Source: Bacteroidales bacterium UBA1309
GTDB taxonomy: Bacteria > Bacteroidota > Bacteroidia > Bacteroidales > Dysgonomonadaceae
Reading direction: 5' to 3'
Assembly: GCA_002307185.1 (NCBI GenBank)
Contig: DBTT01000001.1
Location: 1 to 11,137, forward strand
DNA length: 11,137 nucleotides
In this document: positions 1 through 6,800 of the stretch, one piece after another
How positions within the stretch are numbered: position 1 is the stretch's first letter
Layout of the letters: every line of letters starts with the position of its first letter
The notes under the pieces: model-generated
Seen by the model: only the letters and a program-made list of their open reading frames with translations
Told to the model about the DNA's origin: nothing
Databases searched by the model: none
Program-made: the position numbers and the translations under genes

Positions 1-1
1 T

Positions 2-853
2 TTCGACGACCGTGAAGTTCGTGCTGTTTGGGACGAAGAAAACAACAAATGGTGGTTTTCCGTTTTAGATATTGTCGCTGTTCTTACAGACCAAGACGAC
101 TACACTAAAACACGAAACTATTGGAAATATCTCAAAGCCAAGTTAAAAAAAGAAGGAAGCGAACTGGGTAGTGTCACTACCCAGTTGAAATTAAAATCAC
201 CTGACGGAAAAATGCGGCTTTCAAACGTGCTTGATTATGACGGAATTATTGCACTCGGCAAACAATTCCCCGGCAAAAAGGCAAACCGGTTTATAGAATG
301 GTTTACTTACGGCGATGAAAGTATCGACGGAAAAAGCAAAACAAAAGCATACGCCTTGTTTGAAAGTTCTTTTATCGACAACATAGAAGTGGGAACTGCA
401 AAAGGCTTGCAACAAATCCACGCCTATCTGTTCGGTGGACTTTACGATTTTGCCGGACAGATAAGGCAAAAAAACATTTCAAAAGGTGGTTTCCAATTTG
501 CCGTGTCGCACTTTTTAGGCAACACGTTAAAACAAATAGAACAAATGCCTGAAAACACGTTCGACGAAATTGCCGATAAATATGTAGAAATGAACATTGC
601 CCACTCATTCATGGAAGGCAATGGGCGAAGCACACGAATTTGGTTGGATTTGATTTTCAAGAAACGATTAAAACGTTGTGTTGATTGGAGTAAGATTAAT
701 AAAAGCGACTATTTGAACGCAATGGTAAAAAGTTCTACAAACAGCACAGAACTGAAGAACTTTCTCAAAAATGCCCTTACAGATGAAATCAGCAGCCGTG
801 AAATGTTTATGAAAGGAATTGATTATTCGTATTATTATGAAGAAAATGAATAA
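2..853 (+). CDS. Bro-N domain / class III Fic (AMP-transferase) fusion protein, N-terminus cut by window edge
   Basis: The frame is open from base 2 to the TAA at 851-853 (283 visible residues), so the gene begins outside the window. Residues 1-~100 resemble Bro-N, the DNA-binding-type domain of phage and baculovirus BRO/antirepressor proteins (WWFSVLDIVAVL near the start, then GSELGSVTTQLKLKSPDGK). Residues ~115-283 closely resemble Neisseria meningitidis Fic: IEVGTAKGLQQIHAYLFGGL, the flap ISKGGFQFA, and the catalytic loop HSFMEGNGRSTR at residues 201-212 (bases 602-637). The family reaction is transfer of AMP from ATP to a hydroxyl side chain of a target protein. The C-terminal SYYYEE (Ser276, Glu280) matches the class III inhibitory-helix motif (S/T)xxxE(G/N), in which Glu blocks productive ATP binding, so the enzyme is probably self-restrained. 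The usual Pro of HPF is Ser here. A partner antitoxin is not expected for class III, and the downstream gap encodes none. Target and physiological role are unknown. Confidence 0.9.
   Translation, partial: FDDREVRAVWDEENNKWWFSVLDIVAVLTDQDDYTKTRNYWKYLKAKLKKEGSELGSVTTQLKLKSPDGKMRLSNVLDYDGIIALGKQFPGKKANRFIEWFTYGDESIDGKSKTKAYALFESSFIDNIEVGTAKGLQQIHAYLFGGLYDFAGQIRQKNISKGGFQFAVSHFLGNTLKQIEQMPENTFDEIADKYVEMNIAHSFMEGNGRSTRIWLDLIFKKRLKRCVDWSKINKSDYLNAMVKSSTNSTELKNFLKNALTDEISSREMFMKGIDYSYYYEENE
162..186. repeat. Perfect 12-bp inverted repeat with 1-nt centre inside the Bro-N coding region
   Basis: AACTGGGTAGTG (162-173), then T, then CACTACCCAGTT (175-186), with no mismatch. In coding terms it spans the residues ELGSVTTQL of the Bro-N domain. 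In RNA it could fold as a 10-bp stem with a 5-nt loop. No T-run follows, so it is not a typical terminator. A perfect arm of this length is unlikely by chance in an 11-kb window. It could be an operator for a DNA-binding protein, possibly the Bro-N protein itself, an mRNA hairpin, or a consequence of the protein sequence. The function is not shown. Confidence 0.75.
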
Positions 854-1186
854 CCTATCATCTGTATCACATTTGTACTATTAAATCAACAACGCATCCC
901 TCAGTCTGCTTATAGATGATATGCAAAATTATTTAACAATAAAGTGAGCCTGTTATCGTGTGAATAGGTAAAAACCGTTTATATTTGTTCAAATTCTGAC
1001 AATTCATATTAGTTGGTTGGCAGATAAGATCATTGATGCTGTTGCCGACGAAAAAGAACATTCGGAGAAGGCATTGGTTGTTGCTATAGAAACCCTAAAT
1101 AATACCAATATTCAAGCATAAGATGTCGACCACCATATCCTACCAAACCATAGAATCCCGTTTGCCCGAAATGATGTGACAAGAGA
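854..1186. other. 333-nt gap between the Fic and esterase genes
   Basis: No complete gene is convincing here. A TATATTTG at 980-987 fits the Bacteroidota -7 box (TAnnTTTG) on the + strand, but there is no clear TTG at the expected distance upstream and it lies about 200 nt before the esterase start, so a promoter for the downstream operon is only a possibility. A coding-looking frame ends at 1121 (separate entry). It is followed by an 18-codon reading frame (1123-1179, beginning MSTTISYQTIES) that has no recognisable homologue and no clear ribosome binding site. No tRNA, terminator hairpin or direct repeat was seen. Confidence 0.5.
972..1121 (+). pseudogene. Possible 3' remnant of an unidentified gene
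   Basis: This frame is open from the stop at 969-971 to the TAA at 1119-1121 and has no ATG. From about 1017 it reads like protein: ADKIIDAVADEKEHSEKALV followed by VAIETLNNTNIQA, a charged, probably helical tail with amino-acid composition unlike random AT-rich DNA. The part before that is not persuasive. I do not recognise the family. It may be the tail of a gene lost when the surrounding accessory genes were inserted or deleted, or it may be chance. Confidence 0.25.
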
Positions 1187-1978
1187 ATGAATAAAACAAA
1201 AATAGAAAAGCTGAATTTCCAGAGTTCTGCTCTCCAGAAAGTAATGCCCCTCCTTGTTTATCTCCCGCCAAAATACGACAAGGAAGAGGCTTTGCCTGTC
1301 TTGTATTTTTTACACGGAAGGAATGTTAGTGAAAATATGATGTTTGACGTGATGGTGGATGAAAAAGCGGAACAATTGATAAATGAAGGAAGAATACCTC
1401 CAATGATTATTGTGTGTCCCGGAATTGGAAATAGTCGTGGAATGAATTCAGCCTCAGCATGCAGCGAAGTATTAAATTCAGAAAATCGAATTTACCATAT
1501 TGGTATGTACGAAGATTATCTAATAAAAGAGCTTATTCCCTTTATTGACAACACTTACAATACTATTAGCGATAGAAGCGGGAGATTTATCGGAGGGGCA
1601 TCAGCCGGAGGTTTTGCGGCACTTCATAACGCCTTTCGTCATCAGGATTTGTTTTCGAAGGTTGGTGGACACATGCCTGCAATCGAATTGTCGATAGAGG
1701 AAGAAGACCGACCACATTTTTCAAGCACAGAGTTGTGGGAAAAATACGACCCTGTTCATATTGCAAAAAAAATGGCAACCTCTTCAGACATAAAAGTTTA
1801 TTTAGATGCAGGAGAGGAAGACGAAGGTGGATTTTATGAAGGTTGTGCTATTTTGCATAAGGTTTTGGAAACAAAGGGCGTAAATTCGCAGAATCACGTA
1901 TTTCCCGGATATCATAACGTTGAATATATAAAATCGAACATCGAAAAATATTTAATTTTTTATGGAAATGGTGAGTGA
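1187..1978 (+). CDS. Esterase D-type alpha/beta hydrolase (putative esterase family)
   Basis: 263 residues, fitting the putative esterase family (esterase D / S-formylglutathione hydrolase / enterochelin-esterase-like fold). The sequence shows an N-terminal strand segment VLYFLHGRN with HG at 43-44 near the expected oxyanion hole, and the nucleophile elbow GGASAGG with Ser139. It also has a probable acid in YLDAGEEDE (Asp207, or less likely Asp212) and a probable catalytic His243 in FPGYHNVEY. No signal peptide or membrane segment is seen, so a cytoplasmic enzyme is likely. The ATG at 1187 is the only sensible start because an in-frame stop lies at 1172-1174. It is the first of four + strand genes separated by 12-60 nt, suggesting an operon with the DUF3781, EFR1 and methyltransferase genes. 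The substrate cannot be read from the sequence; carboxyl esters or thioesters are the family norm. Confidence 0.85.
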   Translation: MNKTKIEKLNFQSSALQKVMPLLVYLPPKYDKEEALPVLYFLHGRNVSENMMFDVMVDEKAEQLINEGRIPPMIIVCPGIGNSRGMNSASACSEVLNSENRIYHIGMYEDYLIKELIPFIDNTYNTISDRSGRFIGGASAGGFAALHNAFRHQDLFSKVGGHMPAIELSIEEEDRPHFSSTELWEKYDPVHIAKKMATSSDIKVYLDAGEEDEGGFYEGCAILHKVLETKGVNSQNHVFPGYHNVEYIKSNIEKYLIFYGNGE

Positions 1979-2000
1979 AACTCACGGAAAGTGACAACGA

Positions 2001-2005
2001 AAGGA
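2001..2005 (+). promoter_or_regulatory. Shine-Dalgarno-like site before the DUF3781 gene
   Basis: AAGGA lies 7 nt upstream of the ATG at 2013, an ideal bacterial spacing, and supports that start. Strong Shine-Dalgarno sites are uncommon in Bacteroidota, and none of the other starts in this window has one as clear. This could be a trace of origin from another phylum such as Firmicutes. Confidence 0.45.
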
Positions 2006-2012
2006 AGTAACA

Positions 2013-2282
2013 ATGAATAATATAAAAATGTTGACCAACAAAACAGAAATACTTAACTCTATTTGTTACACAGAGTTGGTGTACGACAGAATCAATAAAA
2101 AGCTACGTAGTAACTTCTTCAGGCAGGAAATTGAGACGTTGATCATGGATGCTGTTGATGAAGCTCCGATTGAATGTTTTGAGAAAATAGGGAAAAACTA
2201 TTATGTTACTAACGCCGAAAGAGGCCTCAGAATCACCATTAATTCATATACATATAGAGTGATTACAGTTGATAAAATGTGA
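2013..2282 (+). CDS. DUF3781-family protein, function unknown
   Basis: 89 residues. The pattern LNSICYTELVYDRINKKLRSNF (residues 14-35, read in parts), then KIGKNYYVTNAERGLRITIN and YRVITVDK at the C-terminus, matches DUF3781 as I remember it. These are small cytoplasmic proteins without a known function, common in Firmicutes. The domain fills the whole protein. No signal peptide, membrane segment or metal-binding cluster is visible; the single-domain build with helices first and a strand-rich C-terminal half suggests a binding or regulatory role, but that is inference. It starts 34 nt after the esterase stop with a clear AAGGA, and the EFR1 gene follows 60 nt downstream, so the three are probably co-transcribed. 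The family call is by recognition, not by search. Confidence 0.75.
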   Translation: MNNIKMLTNKTEILNSICYTELVYDRINKKLRSNFFRQEIETLIMDAVDEAPIECFEKIGKNYYVTNAERGLRITINSYTYRVITVDKM

Positions 2283-2342
2283 TGTAATACAAAGAAATAC
2301 TTCAAGTTGTATATTTTGTAATTGTCAATAATACAAGCAATT

Positions 2343-3113
2343 ATGATCTTTTATTTTTCAGGTACAGGAAATTCCAAATGGGTAGCCACACAGCTGGCAA
2401 ACCATTTTTCTGATGCGCTTTATCAGATAGGCGAATACGAACGCATTGCGGCTCCCCTCGCTCCTCAATTTGAGTTAAAAAGCGATGAAAAAATTGGTTT
2501 TGTATTCCCTATACATTCGTGGGGAATGCCCCCGATTGTTGTTGATTTTATTGCCGATATGCAATGGAGCGGTTATAACAATCAATTGATATACTGTGTG
2601 ATGACTTGTGGCGGCGAATGTGGATTAACCAAACATCAATTTATTAAGGTAATGGAAGCCAAAGGCTTGGGTTGTCAGCATATATACTCGGTGATTATGC
2701 CCAATTCATACATTTGTATGAAAGGATTTGACATTGACCCTAAGAACGTTCAGGAACAAAAGAAACAACAAGTAAACATTGATTTGCCAAAAATTATTTC
2801 TGCCATTGAAAAAGACCAACCAATTGATTTTTACCAAAAAGGCAAACGATTTTCAAAAATAAAATCAACGCTTATTTATAAGATTTTTGCTAAGTACTCG
2901 CTTACCGATCAGGCTTTTTCAAGCAATGAAGAATGTACTTCTTGTGGCAAATGCGTAAAAGTTTGTCCTGTTGGTAATATTGAATTGTTTGATGGAAAAC
3001 CTGTTTGGAAAGGAAATTGCACTCAGTGTTTGGCTTGTATTCACCATTGCCCGACTACAGCCATTGAGTATGGCAAAAGCACTAAGAATAAAGGACGATA
3101 TGTTTTCAAGTAA
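2343..3113 (+). CDS. EFR1-family flavodoxin/ferredoxin protein (FMN site plus two [4Fe-4S] clusters)
   Basis: 256 residues from the ATG at 2343. I prefer this to an in-frame TTG at 2322 because the flavodoxin fold starts at once: MIFYFSGTGNS, where FSGTGNS (5-11) is the FMN phosphate-binding loop. Further flavodoxin strands include IGFVFPIHSWGMPP (51-64) and YCVMTCGGECG (84-94). The C-terminal domain carries CTSCGKCVKVCP (Cys198, 201, 204, 208) and CTQCLACIHHCP (Cys226, 229, 232, 236), two classical [4Fe-4S] sites. The family is thus a cytoplasmic electron carrier that can shuttle electrons between flavin and iron-sulfur clusters; its partners are generally not known. It is 12 nt upstream of the methyltransferase gene, which suggests co-expression and perhaps supply of electrons to a shared pathway. 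No defects seen. Confidence 0.92.
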   Translation: MIFYFSGTGNSKWVATQLANHFSDALYQIGEYERIAAPLAPQFELKSDEKIGFVFPIHSWGMPPIVVDFIADMQWSGYNNQLIYCVMTCGGECGLTKHQFIKVMEAKGLGCQHIYSVIMPNSYICMKGFDIDPKNVQEQKKQQVNIDLPKIISAIEKDQPIDFYQKGKRFSKIKSTLIYKIFAKYSLTDQAFSSNEECTSCGKCVKVCPVGNIELFDGKPVWKGNCTQCLACIHHCPTTAIEYGKSTKNKGRYVFK

Positions 3114-3125
3114 ATACGATGACCA

Positions 3126-3683
3126 ATGAAAATTGAAAATAAAAGTGTTTGCCCGGTAGAAATTGCCGGAGGTTTGGATAATGGAATCAGACGATTTTTG
3201 CAAAACCCACAAAAAATGCTGGCTCCATATATTCATGAAGGCATGACGGTGCTCGACCTGGGTTGCGGTCCCGGATTTTTCACCATTGAGCTGGGGCGTA
3301 TATTGTATAACTCAGGGCATGTTATTGCTGCCGATTTACAGGAAGGTATGCTCAATAAAGTTAAAGCCAAAATTGAAGGTACTGTTTTAGAGCAGACGAT
3401 TCGTTTGCATCAATGTGAACCGGAGAGAATCGGACTGAATGAAAAAGTGGATTTTGTATTAGCGTTTTTTATGGTACACGAAGTGCCCGACCACGATAAA
3501 CTGTTTTCTGAAGTCAAAACGTTGCTGAAACCCAGAGGTCGAATGTTGATTATTGAACCGAATTTCCACGTTTCTGAAAAATCGTTTCATGCAATGATGG
3601 AAATCATTCGAAATCATCAACTGACTGAAATAGACAGACCCAGGCATTTTTTATGCCGTTCAGTTTTAATTGAAAACAGATGA
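3126..3683 (+). CDS. Class I SAM-dependent methyltransferase
   Basis: 185 residues with a Rossmann-type methyltransferase domain. Motif I is VLDLGCGPGFFT (42-53), which binds S-adenosylmethionine. Asp70 in VIAADLQEG sits at the end of the second strand, where it usually contacts the ribose. FVLAFFMVHEVPD (110-122) is the fourth-strand/post-IV region, and LKPRGRMLIIEPN (134-146) the fifth. The fold is UbiE/Methyltransf_11-like. The protein ends soon after RPRHFLCRSVLIE, the usual final strand, so it is full length and has no separate substrate domain. It is last in the four-gene + strand set, starting 12 nt after the EFR1 stop. The acceptor is not identifiable; a small molecule is more likely than nucleic acid, by size and family. 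Confidence 0.88.
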   Translation: MKIENKSVCPVEIAGGLDNGIRRFLQNPQKMLAPYIHEGMTVLDLGCGPGFFTIELGRILYNSGHVIAADLQEGMLNKVKAKIEGTVLEQTIRLHQCEPERIGLNEKVDFVLAFFMVHEVPDHDKLFSEVKTLLKPRGRMLIIEPNFHVSEKSFHAMMEIIRNHQLTEIDRPRHFLCRSVLIENR

Positions 3684-3750
3684 GCTTTCTCGCGCAGGTT
3701 GGCACACGAAAATTATACTCAGGCGAACTTTTTTTCCATGCCGGTTCAAT

Positions 3751-3779
3751 GTTGTTTAGGTTTGGTTTTGGTACATTTG
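3751..3779 (+). promoter_or_regulatory. Candidate Bacteroidota promoter for the SNF2 gene
   Basis: TACATTTG at 3772-3779 is an exact match to the -7 consensus TAnnTTTG. GTTG at 3751-3754 is the best -33 element, with a 17-nt spacer, slightly shorter than the usual 19-21. Transcription would start near 3785, giving a leader of about 75 nt before the ATG at 3861. The 177-nt gap it sits in separates the AT-rich accessory genes from the SNF2 gene, so a separate promoter is expected there. Confidence 0.4.
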
Positions 3780-3860
3780 TTTCGTTTAAAATAGAACCAT
3801 TTGTTTTCTATGCACTTGGTAATTGCTTACGATAATATTTTACAAGCTAACAACTAATTC

Positions 3861-6800
3861 ATGGCTTTGCAATTTGGAAAAACTTGGTGGGGCGAACACT
3901 GGCTGCGTTCGTTGGAAAATGTGGATTATGACAACCGACTGCCTCGCGGAGCATCATACGCGCGGAGCGGACATGTAAAAGAAGTGAAATTTAAGGGTAA
4001 TCAAATTACGGCTAAAGTCTCTGGAAGCCGCCCACGACCGTATAACGTAACGGTCATCGTTCCGCCGTTTTTCGAGGATCAGGTGGAAGCATTGATGGAA
4101 GGCATCATTCAGCGTCCGGTACTGATTTCCAAATTGCTCAACCGTGAACTTGATCCGGAAATACTAACTATAGCTGAAGAAAAGGGGCTGAAGGTGTTTC
4201 CACGCCAGTGGACCGATTTCAAGATGCAGTGTTCCTGTCCAGACTGGGCGGTTCCGTGCAAACATCTGGCGGCAGTGATTTACATGATCAGTCGGGAAAT
4301 TGATAACAATCCTTTCCTGGTTTTCGAGATTCATAACGTAAACCTGTTTGAAGAACTCCGCAAGCGGGGCATTTTCATTGAAGATCAAAAGAAAACGGAA
4401 ATACCGTTGTTGTCGGGCATTCTGAAAGTTTCAAAAAAGAAAGGGGCAGATTACGACGAGGAAAAAGCCTACGAACGAGTTGATTTTTCCCATTTGAACA
4501 ACCTTTCGGAATCTTTGGTCATGCTCTTGCCCGATGCGCCGCCATTTTATTCGTCGGGGAATTTTCGCTCTACGTTCAATGTACAGTTTACTCGTAACGC
4601 TCGCGATGCCAAGCGTCTGCTGTCCAGAAAACTATCCATTGAAGCACTGTATCATCCAAGCAAGAGCGACCCGGAAATAAACCATTATACCACGCTTTCC
4701 TTTATCATCGACAATAATAACTGCACAGAAATTGGCGGTGAAAACCACGCTTTTAAATCTAATGTCCAGTTGATTCCGGCTCTTTTCATGTTAAATCCCG
4801 ACCGCCTGCCCGATTACCAACCTTCGGTAGCGGCGTTTTACAAAATCTTATTTGCTTCCACTCATCTGATTGCTAATGGCAATGTTGTACCTCAGATTGT
4901 CCAGCTCGAAAACCGCGACTTTGATATTCGATGGCTTCCGGCAGCGATAGACTCTCAGGTGCGGCTATTGATTGAACGGCTTGTTGATATTTTGCCCCCT
5001 AACTTGCTGCTTATTCTGAAAAAAACCGGAAAAACCGAAAAATTGCTTCCACTTGAAAACCAAGTGCAAGAATTACTTTCGTTGTTTATTAGTGAGTTGA
5101 TGGTTCGGTTGTCTAAACCTTCGACCGGTGATTTGTTTGAGGATTTGTTTTTCAAGAATAAGAGCTATGCCTTCGCAGGAGTTGGCGAACATGCTCTGAG
5201 CGGTGGCATAAAAGTATGGTTGGATCGTTTTTTTCTTACAGCGGGCCATTATCGGCCGATCATTACTGTTACCGAGTTGGGCGAAGATGTGTTCGATGTA
5301 CAGGTGAGCGTGGAAAATCCGGCAGAACCCGATGAACTACCTATTGAACTGTCTAAAATCCTGCAGCAGAAACAGTATGAGAAACAGCGTTTCAAAATAC
5401 TCCAGTCGTTGTCGTTGCTTTCGTCATTTATCAAAGGATTGGATCTTTATATCAATACCGAAACCCGTGAGCCGATACGTTTCGACATGGCTGGCTTTTC
5501 TCCTTTTTTGGTCGAGATTTTACCGGCTATTAAATTATTGGATGTCAAAGTTCTCTTGCCCAAATCACTGCAGCACCTTTTGAAACCTCAGGCTTCGGTC
5601 AGGTTGAAAGCGAAGCCGGCCAATCAAGGCTACGTACGTCTGGACGAATTACTGTCATTCGATTGGCAGGTTGCTGTTGGTGATACGTTGATTTCACCCG
5701 AAGAATTCAAAAGGCTGTTGAAAAATGCAGGTGGACTGTTCCGTTTCAAGGAAAGCTACATGTATGTGAGCGAAGAAGAAATGGTGAAATTGCAAAAGGC
5801 ATTAGACAGTAGCAGAGATCTGAGTGCCTACGAGCTCCTCCAGACGGCTCTATCAGAGGAATACCACGGTGCACAGGTCAGTCTCACCAACGAAGTCCGA
5901 GACCTGATTAACGAGCTTACGTCCCACGAGGATATCCCGCTTCCGGCAACACTTAATGCAACGCTTCGTCCTTACCAGCAACGTGGTTTTTCGTGGATGT
6001 ATCGCAACAGTCGTATTGGCTTTGGCAGTATCATCGCCGATGATATGGGGCTTGGGAAAACGCTACAAGTCATTACCATTCTGCTGAAATTAAAGGAAGA
6101 AGGTGCTATCAATTCGAAACACAAGGCGTTGGTTGTTGTTCCAACCGGCTTGCTCACCAACTGGAGCTCTGAAATTGAGAAATTCGCACCCTCTGTTTCC
6201 TCTCATATCTTTCACGGTTCTGCCCGCAATATCAAACTGTTTGATGCCGACGTGATGTTGACTACTTACGGGGTTTTGCGCAGTGATCATGAAATGCTGA
6301 AAAAACAAAAATGGCAAATCATGGTTATTGATGAGGCGCAAAACATTAAAAACCATGATACCGTACAATCGAAAGCCATAAAAAGCATTCCGAGCAATAT
6401 CCGCATTGCAATGAGCGGTACACCGGTTGAAAATCGCCTCACCGAATTTTGGTCCATCATGGACTATGCCAACAAGGGCTATCTGGGAAACATCAAGTCG
6501 TTTAAGGAGAACTTTGCCGATCCCATTCAAGTGTTCAACGATGAAGTGGCCGTAAACCGTTTCCGAAAAATCACCTCCCCGTTTATGATGCGCCGCATGA
6601 AGTCGGATAAAAGTATTATCACTGATTTGCCCGACAAAGTGGAACAAAATCAGTTCGCGCTGCTGACCAAACAGCAGGCTGCACTGTATGAAAAGACCAT
6701 GCAGGCGGTTATGGCTGAGATCGAAGGCCTTGAAGGTGCTGACGGACAATCGCTTTTCCAACGACAAGGGCTTGTGCTGCAAATGATCTTGGCTCTCAAA

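Noticed and set aside
185..187. TTG as start of a 222-residue Fic protein
   Set aside because: The frame is open to the left window edge and the preceding 61 residues continue the Bro-N domain. The TTG is an internal Leu codon.
1123..1179. 18-codon reading frame (MSTTISYQTIES...) before the esterase gene
   Set aside because: Too short to distinguish from chance, with no homologue recognised, no ribosome binding site and no leader-peptide features such as repeated codons or an attenuator hairpin.
1971..1985. GTGAGT-GAA-ACTCAC inverted repeat over the esterase stop codon as a terminator
   Set aside because: Six-base stem with a 3-nt loop and no T-run; the next gene starts 27 nt later, so a read-through operon is more likely.
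2322..2342. TTG start adding seven residues to the EFR1 protein
   Set aside because: The flavodoxin fold begins at the ATG at 2343 and the extra residues fit nothing in the family.
3684..3740. Terminator ending in the T-run near 3728-3736
   Set aside because: The best stem before the T-run (GTTGGC with GCGAAC) has a mismatch and a ~19-nt loop, too weak to call.
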